Source: Aspidiotus rigidus
Lineage: Eukaryota > Arthropoda > Insecta > Hemiptera > Diaspididae
Reading direction: 5' to 3'
Length of the DNA stretch: 64,000 nucleotides
Assembly (NCBI GenBank): GCA_035079385.1
Contig: JAVHKY010000012.1
Coordinates: 2,524,501 to 2,588,500 of the forward strand
Positions 21,772 to 35,100 of this stretch are shown one piece after another (position 1 is the first letter of the stretch; each line of letters opens with the position of its first letter). A program made the position numbers and the translations under genes. The notes under the pieces were generated by a model, which saw only the letters and a program-made list of their open reading frames with translations, was not told the DNA's origin and ran no database searches.

Positions 21772-21781
21772 CTTATTTATG
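21690..21781. repeat. (TTTA)n microsatellite
   Basis: Pure TTTA/ATTT run, followed by the phrase GATGAGGAAAAACCACCA, whose complement also follows the TAAA tract near 6885-6905. The microsatellite therefore appears to be part of a larger dispersed repeat. Confidence 0.95.
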
Positions 21782-24700
21782 ATGAGGAAAAACCACCAAT
21801 ATGGTGAAGAACGAAGTTTAAGCTTTATATGAATGACAATGCACACTGATTCCCATAAAACAGATTCCCTGTTCGCCTCAATCAACCAAGTTGATGAAGT
21901 CAACCCCGAGCAGCTCACCTAGTGGGCTGCAATTTTTTCAATGCTCGCAGGCAGCAAATTTTTTATATACGAGTACCTAGTGCTTCATCATTACTTGTTG
22001 TTGTTATTTTTTTCCCCATTTTGATTTTACCCATTTCAAAATAAATCCTCCAGTAGCTATCTCTAGATATGAGTTCTAAGAGAGTCGTTTTTCAGGTACA
22101 GATAGATGAAAAATACTGGATAGAAAAGAAGTTTGCTTCAACTATGTTTTTGTAAATAGCAAAAATAGGTACAATTAATTCTTAGTTCTTTGTATGCTGA
22201 TGCCTGCTACAATTCTTGCATTGGCTTATTCTAATTTCTTTTCTCACGTTGTGTGTTTGCTTCAAAATTTTTGCGCTGTCCTTCATTTCCACTCGTTTTC
22301 TGACATTTAGGTCAGATTGTCTTGAACATAAAATTTTCCGGCAACAGTCTCCATTCATTTTTGCAAAATTAGCTCTTCATAAAAGAAGACAATTTGCTTC
22401 AAAAATAAGAAATTCCCTCAAAAAAATGATACACGAATAGGTGACTTGAAAATTCTAGCAAACAGTAGTAAAATTCCTCCCTAAAGTTGAGAGAAAAAAA
22501 AAACAGGAAATAGATAGCGTCTTACACTCCTTTGCAACAAAATGGAATTCCTGATTGTAGACATATATGTATTTTACTTTTAAAGGACCAAATAACTTTA
22601 TTTCAGATGATGATGACTATTGACTTTAATCGAATAGAAGTTGTCTCTGGTTAGATTTCAATAGATAGAAAACTTTGTGAAATTAACTATGTTCTTGTTA
22701 GAGGAAAATCTTTTCTTAGCCAAGTTCCTATAAACACAGCTGAAATACGAATGATGCTTTGTTTTTATGTGTGCAACTATTCTGCTCCAAATTCCAGTGT
22801 TGGCTCCTTCAAAGTTCCTCTCTCATTTACAACGTTTGACAAATAGCAATGGGAGTATTTCTCAATTGTAAAATTGCGGTAGAGGGGTACAAGTGCTAGT
22901 TTGGGAATTAGACGAACTATACAGTCTTTACTTTTTTTTCCTCAATAAGCAGTTTATTTATGTTATACTTCTTTTTAATACTTTTGTCGATTGAATTATT
23001 CTTCTTCTGAAAACTCTCCAGCACTCCTTCTTTTGTCAAATAGATACCTATGTAATTTGGAAACGCTAGGTATTACGGGTGCAGAATACAGCCTTAATCC
23101 CATTTTCCAAATATTCCAATCTATTATCAAATTTGAACATCCACAGCTTGTCTCAGTAATAATGAAGCTGATCAAGGAAACCCACCAGCAGCGAACAAAA
23201 AAACCACATCCTCAATTTGTGAGATATTTTTCTCGTACAAATATGTAATAGCAAAAATTGATCTTAACATAGTAAGAAGCATTATACTTTGCAGCTTTGT
23301 GTACAGTAATCGCGAGATAATTGACTATTTCTTCGATCGCTCGACTAACCCCGCGAAATTCGCTTAGAAAAATTCTCACTTGACTTTTGGTGGTATGCGA
23401 TACATTCCTACCTCATTATTGCGTTTGCCTCCTGTCATCAAGTACTAATGAGACCAACCGAAAATATGCTAGTCGCTTCATGACTAGGGATGATTTCCGC
23501 TGCACTGAATTCTACTGATTACTTCATAGGAGGAAAGAGTGGGTCGTGATCAGACCAAACATTAATGAGTTTCGTATACCGGAAGATACACATTAAACAG
23601 TACATTAAGTCAATAGAAGATAGTCGAAGGAAAAATGTATCAGTGTGTTCGATTTGCAAAAAATATTGATACGGTGTATCTTTCCACGAAGAATCTCATC
23701 ACATATTGGATTACTACGAGAATTTCCGTTCCCTCCAACGCACGTGTGTCTTCAAAGTATCAAAATAAGGATAACTGGTTTTCTCGTTGCACCGAGTAGG
23801 TATTGGATCGTTTAAATTTTTTAAAATTGGTCCGCAACAGGTAACATCGAGAGGTCGCGGACACAAAATGTACTTACTATACCTGGAAAATTAGGTTTTT
23901 TCCGAACAGTGTTGAAACGTACCATCCTTCGTACGAGATATTACCGCTAAAAACTTGAAAAATTTCACACTTATGCTGAATAGCCGGAAAGAAGCGCGAC
24001 GTAAAAAACTATAGTGAACAGAACCGACGCGACGTAGACGGACGTACGCGGAACGCGGAGCGTAACAAACTGGTTGTTAAAAAAATATATTACTTGTGAA
24101 AATTATGAAAGAACGAACGAGTTCATACGGTAAGTGTAAACGTAGCCTAAGCTTCGAGTGATACGCGATATCTACTATTTACTCGACACCATGTGTCCTA
24201 AACGCGTTTTGCCTATTTCCCATTCCCCGTTCTGTGTACACACAAACGGTCTATCCGAACAAAAATATTAAGAAATGGTGGAAAAAAGACTGAGAGAATA
24301 GGTTTACAAAACAATATATTCATTATAAGTGGGCGCTAAACTCGTGTAAATTTTTGAGCAACTTTGGTTTTTGTTTCGATACTCTGTCAACCTCAAATAA
24401 GTATGATGCCTCAAATAAGTATGATGTCATTTGGTAATGATTGGGTTTACAAACGGGTGTGTACAAGGATGAATTTTTAAAACAGTGTAGTTTGCATCTT
24501 CAAAAAACCGTAGTTTTGAATGTTTCCGACGAGACCCAAGGAGGATTCGTGTGGCTGCAGAGAGGGATGTGAGGTCTACACTAATTTGTAAACGCTAATT
24601 CGATGTACGTTTCTCTCCTCATTGAAAAAATTTATAACACTTTGGGGGGGGGGAGAGAAGGGGAGCAGTTAATTAAATCTTCGGGAGAAGAGAAGTTGGA

Positions 24701-26164
24701 AACTTGGCGACGATGTGAGTTGAAGTCGTGTTCAAACCATGTGCAAAAGAGAAATATCCTCGGAGGGGGACAGCAAGCTGCAAAAGTTCGTTCAGGTACT
24801 TGAAAGTCGAGTAGAAGCAATACTTTCATTGTTACTTAATGTTCGAAGACTAAATTCGGAAGAAGTACGAAGATGAAATACGAATTGAAGAGAGTAGAAA
24901 ATGCTTTTGTATAGAAGGTATCGCAGGCCCAGATTCAAAAACTTGCGGGTTTTTTGAGGATGTGATTTATCGGCCCAGTGAAAGAAGGTGTAGCGTCACA
25001 AATTACGAGTGTGGGAAAATTTGCCTCAAACACTGGACCAAGCCAAAAAGGGGTCTCACCGTGTGAGGGAGAAAAACTACAGGGATGCCAGAACATTTTT
25101 TTTTTGTATGAGGCTAGAAATGCACAAAACCAGGCCGAAAGAAATCGATTTTGTAAATACGAAGGAAAAGCTCGGATCCATCTCTGAGAGAAAGTACAGA
25201 AATCCCGGACGTAATAGTGGACTACGATATTTGCGCATTTCAGAGAAGGAATGGTGCGCGTGATTACCTAGCTGAATTTAAATAGGGCATATTCAGCAGA
25301 CCCAAAGACGGTAAAATAATAAACAAAGCAAAGGGTAAAGCGGGGAAAAATAAGCAAAATTTATTCGATTATTCGAAGAATAAAAAGAATAAAACAAAAT
25401 ATAAAATGACAATATGTGTCGAAGGGCGACAACGCCGAAATATTCAGAAAACTGAAATAAAATAAGAATACGTCTAATGACATAAGACCCGCAAAGGGGA
25501 GGGGGGGAGATACAAGTGATTCGTGTGTCAACACACCACAAATAAAAAATAATAAGAATCATAAAAGGCCAAATCCACTCAATAAATCCCTGGAACGATC
25601 ACATCAGCGATTTTGAGAATCGAAAGAGTAATAAACTTGTAAGAAACTCGAGGGAATGTAACTCTCAGCATAAAATTATCCCACGTAGGGAAAAAACGGA
25701 TAGGAGATCGAACCTCCTCTCACGAAATAGGAGAAATAAAAGATTACAGGATGAATAACTCAACTCGCAGAAATAAATAAATCAATAAAATCAGTCAAGT
25801 GACAAATAACAAAAGAAAGGGGTGCGCAAATCCGCGACTTAGCCCAGTCCCAAATGAGAAAATGTGGCAATCAATAGGCCAATAAAATCAATAAAAAGGG
25901 GGAGGGGGAATAAATCCGATAAGAAAAAATGAAAAAATAAAATAATAGAGTAATAAACATCAAGCAATCGGGTAAATGCAATGATCGGGATGTGCCCCAA
26001 ACCCTATAGTAAAAGAAATAAAACATCACGACTGAGCACTCAAAAATCCCGAATCACAAATAAAACGCAGAGAGAAAGAGTTCGATCTTCGCCCCAATAA
26101 GAAAGAATAAAACCAATTTAGAGGTCAAAAGAGTGACAGAGCACAAAAATAAAAAGTACGTACC
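21782..26164. other. Gene-poor stretch before the satellite
   Basis: Only a diverged AAAACAGATTCCCTGTT end (21850-21880) is recognisable. Frames at 22216-22440, 22991-23248 and 24603-25263 have no recognised domain. G-runs lie at about 24644-24653 and 25498-25508. From 25300 to 26164 the plus strand is purine-rich with many AATAAA-like words and no repeat unit, ending directly at the first satellite monomer. Confidence 0.4.
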
Positions 26165-29100
26165 GACTAGATGCGTCTCGACGCCCTCGATCGATCCCCG
26201 TAAAAATTTTTAACCTATCTCGAACGGTTAGCGATTTACGGCCCAAGAACTGTATCCTCGTCTAGACGGCTCAAAAATGGAGGTGAAGTGGTGGACTAGA
26301 TGCGTCTCGACGCCCTCGATCGATCCCCGTAAAAATTTTTAATCTATCTCGAACGGTTAGCGATTTACGGCCCAAAAACTGTATCCTCGTCTAGACGGCT
26401 CAAAAATGGAGGTGAAGTGGTGGACTAGATGCGTCTCGACGCCCTCGATCGATCCCCGTAAAAATTTTTAATCTATCTCGAACGGTTAGCGATTTACGGC
26501 CCAAAAACTGTATCCTCGTCTAGACGGCTCAAAAATGGAGGTGAAGTGGTGGACTAGATGCGTCTCGACGCCCTCGATCGATCCCCGTAAAAATTTTTAA
26601 CCTATCTCGAACGGTTAGCGATTTACGGCCCAAAAACTGTGTCCTCGTCTAGACGGCTCAAAAATGGAGGTGAAGTGGTGGACTAGATGCGTCTCGACGC
26701 CCTCGATCGATCCCCGTAAAAATTTTTAACCTATCTCGAACGGTTAGCGATTTACGGCCCAAAAACTGTGTCGTCGTCCAGACTGCTCAAAAATGGAGGT
26801 GAAGTGGTGGACTAGATGCGTCTCGACGCCCTCGATCGATCCCCGTAAAAATTTTTAACCTATCTCGAACGGTTAGCGATTTACGGCCCAAAAACCGGAT
26901 CCTCGTCTAGACGGCTCAAAAATGGAGGTGAAGTGGTGGACTAGATGCGTCTCGACGCCCTCGATCGATCCCCGTAAAAATTTTTAACCTATCTCGAACG
27001 GTTAGCGATTTACGGCCCAAAAACTGTGTCGTCGTCTAGACGGCTCAAAAATGGAGGTGAAGTGGTGGACTAGATGCGTCTCGACGCCCTCGATCGATCC
27101 CCGTAAAAATTTTTAACCTATCTCGAACGGTTAGCGATTTATGGCCCAAAAACTGTGTCCCCGTCTAGACGGCTCAAAAATGGAGGTGAAGTGGTGGACA
27201 AGATGCGTCTCGACGCCCTCGATCGATCCCCGTAAAAATTTTTAACCTATCTCGAACGGTTAGCGATTTACGGCCCAAAAACCGGATCCTCGTCTAGACG
27301 GCTCAAAAGTGGAGGTGAAGTGGTGGACTAGATGCGTCTCGACGCCCTCGATCGATCCCCGTAAAAATTTTTAACCTATCTCGAACGGTTAGCGATTTAC
27401 GGCCCAAAAACTGTGTCGTCGTCTAGACGGCTCAAAAATGGAGGTGAAGTGGTGGACTAGATGCGTCTCGACGCCCTCGATCGATGCCCGTAAAAATTTT
27501 TAACCTATCTCGAACGGTTAGCGATTTACGGCCCAAAAACTGTGTCCTCGTCTAGACGGCTCAAAAATGGAGGTGAAGTGGTGGACTAGATGCGTCTCGA
27601 CGCCCTCGATCGATCCCCGTAAAAATTTTTAACCTATCTCGAACGGTTAGCGATTTACGGCCCAAAAACTGTGTCGTCGTCCAGACTGCTCAAAAATGGA
27701 GGTGAAGTGGTGGACTAGATGCGTCTCGACGCCCTCGATCGATCCCCGTAAAAATTTTTAACCTATCTCGAACGGTTAGCGATTTACGGCCCAAAAACCG
27801 GATCCTCGTCTAGACGGCTCAAAAATGGAGGTGAAGTGGTGGACTAGATGCGTCTCGACGCCCTCGATCGATCCCCGTAAAAATTTTTAACCTATCTCGA
27901 ACGGTTAGCGATTTACGGCCCAAAAACTGTGTCGTCGTCTAGACGGCTCAAAAATGGAGGTGAAGTGGTGGACTAGATGCGTCTCGACGCCCTCGATCGA
28001 TCCCCGTAAAAATTTTTAACCTATCTCGAACGGTTAGCGATTTATGGCCCAAAAACTGTGTCCCCGTCTAGACGGCTCAAAAATGGAGGTGAAGTGGTGG
28101 ACAAGATGCGTCTCGACGCCCTCGATCGATCCCCGTAAAAATTTTTAACCTATCTCGAACGGTTAGCGATTTACGGCCCAAAAACCGGATCCTCGTCTAG
28201 ACGGCTCAAAAGTGGAGGTGAAGTGGTGGACTAGATGCGTCTCGACGCCCTCGATCGATCCCCGTAAAAATTTTTAACCTATCTCGAACGGTTAGCGATT
28301 TACGGCCCAAAAACTGTGTCGTCGTCTAGACGGCTCAAAAATGGAGGTGAAGTGGTGGACTAGATGCGTCTCGACGCCCTCGATCGATGCCCGTAAAAAT
28401 TTTTAACCTATCTCGAACGGTTAGCGATTTACGGCCCAAAAACTGTATCCTCGTCTAGACGGCCCAAAAATGGAGGTGAAGTGGTGGACTAGATGCGTCT
28501 CGACGCCCTCGATCGATCCCCGTAAAAATTTTTATCCTATCTCGAACGGTTAGCGATTTACGGCCCAAAAACTGTGTCGTCGTCTAGACGGCTCAAAAAT
28601 GGAGGTGAAGTGGTGGACTAGATGCGTCTCGACGTCCTCGATCGATCCCCGTAAAAATTTTTAACCCATCTCGAACGGTTAGCGATTTACAGCCCAAAAA
28701 CTGTGTCGTCGTCTAGACTGCTCAAAAATGGAGGTGAAGTGGTGGACTAGATGCGCCTCGACGCCCTCGATCGATCCCCGTAAAAATTTTTAACCTATCT
28801 CGAACGATTAGCGATTTACGGCCCAAAAACTGTGTCATCGTCTAGACGGCTCAAAAATGGAGGTGAAGTAGTGGACTAGATGCGTCTCGACGCCCTCGAT
28901 CGATCCCCGTAAAAATTTTTAACCTATCTCGAACGGTTAGCGATTTACGGCCCAAAAACTGTGTCATCGTCTAGACGGCTCAAAAATGGAGGTGAAGTGG
29001 TGGACTAGATGCGTCTCGACGCCCTCGATCGATCCCCGTAAAAATTTTTAACCTATCTCGAACGGTTAGCGATTTACGGCCCAAAAACCGGATCCTCGTC

Positions 29101-32100
29101 TAGACGGCTCAAAAGTGGAGGTGAAGTGGTGGACTAGATGCGTCTCGACGCCCTCGATCGATCCCCGTGAAAATTTTTAACCTATCTCGAACGGTTAGCG
29201 ATTTACGGCCAAAAAACTGTGTCGTCGTCTAGACGGCTCAAAACTGGAGGTGAAGTGGTGGACTAGATGCGTCTCGACGCCCTCGATCGATCCCCGTAAA
29301 AATTTTTAACCTATCTCGAACGGTTAGCGATTTACGGCCAAAAAACTGTGTCGTCGTCTAGACGGCTCAAAACTGGAGGTGAAGTGGTGGACTAGATGCG
29401 TCTCGACGCCCTCGATCGATCCCCGTAAAAATTTTTAACCTATCTCGAACGGTTAGCGATTTACGGCCAAAAAACTGTGTCGTCGTCTAGACGGCTCAAA
29501 ACTGGAGGTGAAGTGGTGGACTAGATGCGTCTCGACGCCCTCGATCGATCCCCGTAAAAATTTTTAACCTATCTCGAACGGTTAGCGATTTAGGGCCCAA
29601 AAACTGTTTCGTCGTCTAGACGGCTCAAAACTAGAGGTGAAGTGGTGGACTAGATGCGTCTCGACGCCCTCGATCGATCCCCGTAAAAATTTTTAACCTA
29701 TCTCGAACGGTTAGCGATTTACGGCCCAAAAACTGTTTCGTCGTCTAGACGGCTCAAAACTAGAGGTGAAGTGGTGGACTAGATGCGTCTCGACGCCCTC
29801 GATCGATCCCCGTAAAAATTTTTAACCTATCTCGAACGGTTAGCGATTTACGGCCCAAAAACTGTGTCGTCGTCTAGACGGCTCAAAACTGGAGGTGAAG
29901 TGGTGGACTAGATGCGTCTCGACGCCCTCGATCGATCCCCGTAAAAATTTTCAACCTATCTCGAACGGTTAGCGATTTACGGCCAAAAAACTGTGTCGTC
30001 GTCTAGACGGCTCAAAACTGGAGGTGAAGTGGTGGACTAGATGCGTCTCGACGCCCTCGATCGATCCCCGTAAAAATTTTTAACCTATCTCGAACGGTTA
30101 GCGATTTACGGCCAAAAAACGGTGTCGTCGTCTAGACGACTCAAAACTGGAGGTGAAGTGGTGGACTAGATGCGTCTCGACGCCCTCGATCGATCCCCGT
30201 AAAAATTTTTAACCTATCTCGAACGGTTAGCGATTTACGGCCAAAAAACTGTGTCGTCGTCTAGACGGCTCAAAACTGGAGGTGAAGTGGTGGACTAGAT
30301 GCGTCTCGACGCCCTCGATCGATCCCCGTAAAAATTTTTAACCTATCTCGAACGGTTAGCGATTTACGGCCCAAAAACTGTTTCGTCGTCTAGACGGCTC
30401 AAAACTAGAGGTGAAGTGGTGGACTAGATGCGTCTCGACGCCCTCGATCGATCCCCGTAAAAATTTTTAACCTATCTCGAACGGTTAGCGATTTACGGCC
30501 CAAAAACTGTGTCCCCGTCTAGACGGCTCAAAAATGGAGGTGAAGTGGTGGACTAGATGCGTCTCGACGCCCTCGATCGATCCCCGTAAAAATTTTTAAC
30601 CTATCTCGAACGGTTAGCGATTTACGGCCCAAAAACTGTGTCGTCGTCTAGACGGCTCAAAACTGGAGGTGAAGTGGTGGACTAGATGCGTCTCGACGCC
30701 CTCGATCGATCCCCGTAAAAATTTTTAACCTATCTCGAACGGTTAGCGATTTACGGCCAAAAAACTGTGTCGTCGTCTAGACGGCTCAAAACTGGAGGTG
30801 AAGTGGTGGACTAGATGCGTCTCGACGCCCTCGATCGATCCCCGTAAAAATTTTTAACCTATCTCGAACGGTTAGCGATTTACGGCCCAAAAACTGTTTC
30901 GTCGTCTAGACGGCTCAAAACTAGAGGTGAAGTGGTGGACTAGATGCGTCTCGACGCCCTCGATCGATCCCCGTAAAAATTTTTAACCTATCTCGAACGG
31001 TTAGCGATTTACGGCCCAAAAACTGTTTCGTCGTCTAGACGGCTTAAAAGTGGAGGCGAAGGGGTGGACTAGATGCGTCTCGACGCCCTCGATCGATCCC
31101 CGTGAAAATTTTTAACCTATCTCGAACGGTTAGCGATTTACGGCCAAAAAACTGTGTCGTCGTCTAGACGGCTCAAAACTGGAGGTGAAGTGGTGGACTA
31201 GATGCGTCTCGACGCCCTCGATCGATCCCCGTAAAAATTTTTAACCTATCTCGAACGGTTAGCGATTTACGGCCAAAAAACTGTGTCGTCGTCTAGACGG
31301 CTCAAAACTGGAGGTGAAGTGGTGGACTAGATGCGTCTCGACGCCCTCGATCGATCCCCGTAAAAATTTTTAACCTATCTCGAACGGTTAGCGATTTACG
31401 GCCCAAAAACTGTTTCGTCGTCTAGACGGCTCAAAACTAGAGGTGAAGTGGTGGACTAGATGCGTCTCGACGCCCTCGATCGATCCCCGTAAAAATTTTT
31501 AACCTATCTCGAACGGTTAGCGATTTACGGCCCAAAAACTGTGTCCTCGTCTAGACGGCTCAAAACTAGAGGTGAAGTGGTGGACTAGATGCGTCTCGAC
31601 GCCCTCGATCGATCCCCGTAAAAATTTTTAATCTATCTCGAACGGTTCGCGATTTACGGCCAAAAAACTGTGTCGTCGTCTAGACGGCTCAAAAATGGAG
31701 GTGAAGTGGTGGACTAGATGCGTCTCGACGCCCTCGATCGATGCCCGTAAAAATTTTTAACCTATCTCGAACGGTTAGCGATTTACGGCCCAAAAACTGT
31801 TTCGTCGTCTCGACGGCTCAAAACTAGAGGTGAAGTGGTGGACTAGATGCGTCTCGACGCCCTCGATCGATCCCCGTAAAAATTTTTAACCTATCTCGAA
31901 CGGTTAGCGATTTACGGCCAAAAAACGGTGTCGTCGTCTAGACGACTCAAAACTGGAGGTGAAGTGGTGGACTAGATGCGTCTCGACGCCCTCGATCGAT
32001 CCCCGTAAAAATTTTTAACCTATCTCGAACGGTTAGCGATTTACGGCCAAAAAACTGTGTCGTCGTCTAGACGGCTCAAAACTGGAGGTGAAGTGGTGGA

Positions 32101-35100
32101 CTAGATGCGTCTCGACGCCCTCGATCGATCCCCGTGAAAATTTTTAACCTATCTCGAACGGTTAGCGATTTACGGCCCAAAAACTGTTTCGTCGTCTAGA
32201 CGGCTCAAAACTAGAGGTGAAGTGGTGGACTAGATGCGTCTCGACGCCCTCGATCGATCCCCGTAAAAATTTTTAACCTATCTCGAACGGTTAGCGATTT
32301 ACGGCCCAAAAACTGTGTCCCCGTCTAGACGGCTCAAAAATGGAGGTGAAGTGGTGGACTAGATGCGTCTCGACGCCCTCGATCGATCCCCGTAAAAATT
32401 TTTAACCTATCTCGAACGGTTAGCGATTTACGGCCCAAAAACTGTGTCGTCGTCTAGACGGCTCAAAACTGGAGGTGAAGTGGTGGACTAGATGCGTCTC
32501 GACGCCCTCGATCGATCCCCGTAAAAATTTTTAACCTATCTCGAACGGTTAGCGATTTACGGCCCGAAAACTGTTTCGTCGTCTAGACGGCTTAAAAGTG
32601 GAGGCGAAGGGGTGGACTAGATGCGTCTCGACGCCCTCGATCGATCCCCGTGAAAATTTTTAACCTATCTCGAACGGTTAGCGATTTACGGCCAAAAAAC
32701 TGTGTCGTCGTCTAGACGGCTCAAAACTGGAGGTGAAGTGGTGGACTAGATGCGTCTCGACGCCCTCGATCGATCCCCGTAAAAATTTTTAACCTATCTC
32801 GAACGGTTAGCGATTTACGGCCAAAAAACTGTGTCGTCGTCTAGACGGCTCAAAACTGGAGGTGAAGTGGTGGACTAGATGCGTCTCGACGCCCTCGATC
32901 GATCCCCGTAAAAATTTTTAACCTATCTCGAACGGTTAGCGATTTACGGCCCAAAAACTGTTTCGTCGTCTAGACGGCTCAAAACTAGAGGTGAAGTGGT
33001 GGACTAGATGCGTCTCGACGCCCTCGATCGATCCCCGTAAAAATTTTTAACCTATCTCGAACGGTTAGCGATTTACGGCCCAAAAACTGTTTCGTCGTCT
33101 AGACGGCTCAAAACTAGAGGTGAAGTGGTGGACTAGATGCGTCTCGACGCCCTCGATCGATCCCCGTAAAAATTTTTAATCTATCTCGAACGGTTCGCGA
33201 TTTACGGCCAAAAAACTGTGTCGTCGTCTAGACGGCTCAAAAATGGAGGTGAAGTGGTGGACTAGATGCGTCTCGACGCCCTCGATCGATGCCCGTAAAA
33301 ATTTTTAACCTATCTCGAACGGTTAGCGATTTACGGCCCAAAAACTGTTTCGTCGTCTCGACGGCTCAAAACTAGAGGTGAAGTGGTGGACTAGATGCGT
33401 CTCGACGCCCTCGATCGATCCCCGTAAAAATTTTTAACCTATCTCGAACGGTTAGCGATTTACGGCCAAAAAACTGTGTCGTCGTCTAGACGGCTCAAAA
33501 CTGGAGGTGAAGTGGTGGACTAGATGCGTCTCGACGCCCTCGATCGATCCCCGTGAAAATTTTTAACCTATCTCGAACGGTTAGCGATTTACGGCCCAAA
33601 AACTGTTTCGTCGTCTAGACGGCTCAAAACTAGAGGTGAAGTGGTGGACTAGATGCGTCTCGACGCCCTCGATCGATCCCCGTAAAAATTTTTAACCTAT
33701 CTCGAACGGTTAGCGATTTACGGCCCAAAAACTGTGTCCCCGTCTAGACGGCTCAAAAATGGAGGTGAAGTGGTGGACTAGATGCGTCTCGACGCCCTCG
33801 ATCGATCCCCGTAAAAATTTTTAACCTATCTCGAACGGTTAGCGATTTACGGCCCGAAAACTGTTTCGTCGTCTAGACGGCTTAAAAGTGGAGGCGAAGG
33901 GGTGGACTAGATGCGTCTCGACGCCCTCGATCGATCCCCGTAAAAATTTTTAACCTATCTCGAACGGTTAGCGATTTACGGCCCGAAAACTGTTTCGTCG
34001 TCTAGACGGCTTAAAAGTGGAGGCGAAGGGGTGGACTAGATGCGTCTCGACGCCCTCGATCGATCCCCGTGAAAATTTTTAACCTATCTCGAACGGTTAG
34101 CGATTTACGGCCAAAAAACTGTGTCGTCGTCTAGACGGCTCAAAACTGGAGGTGAAGTGGTGGACTAGATGCGTCTCGACGCCCTCGATCGATCCCCGTA
34201 AAAATTTTTAACCTATCTCGAACGGTTAGCGATTTACGGCCAAAAAACTGTGTCGTCGTCTAGACGGCTCAAAACTGGAGGTGAAGTGGTGGACTAGATG
34301 CGTCTCGACGCCCTCGATCGATCCCCGTAAAAATTTTTAACCTATCTCGAACGGTTAGCGATTTACGGCCCAAAAACTGTTTCGTCGTCTAGACGGCTCA
34401 AAACTAGAGGTGAAGTGGTGGACTAGATGCGTCTCGACGCCCTCGATCGATCCCCGTAAAAATTTTTAATCTATCTCGAACGGTTCGCGATTTACGGCCA
34501 AAAAACTGTGTCGTCGTCTAGACGGCTCAAAAATGGAGGTGAAGTGGTGGACTAGATGCGTCTCGACGCCCTCGATCGATGCCCGTAAAATTTTTTAACC
34601 TATCTCGAACGGTTAGCGATTTACGGCCCAAAAACTGTTTCGTCGTCTCGACGGCTCAAAACTAGAGGTGAAGTGGTGGACTAGATGCGTCTCGACGCCC
34701 TCGATCGATCCCCGTAAAAATTTTTAACCTATCTCGAACGGTTAGCGATTTACGGCCAAAAAACGGTGTCGTCGTCTAGACGACTCAAAACTGGAGGTGA
34801 AGTGGTGGACTAGATCCGTCTCGACGCCCTCGATCGATCCCCGTAAAAATTTTTAACCTATCTCGAACGGTTAGCGATTTACGGCCAAAAAACTGTGTCG
34901 TCGTCTAGACGGCTCAAAACTGGAGGTGAAGTGGTGGACTAGATGCGTCTCGACGCCCTCGATCGATCCCCGTAAAAATTTTTAACCTATCTCGAACGGT
35001 TAGCGATTTACGGCCCAAAAACTGTGTCCCCGTCTAGACGGCTCAAAAATGGAGGTGAAGTGGTGGACTAGATGCGTCTCGACGCCCTCGATCGATCCCC

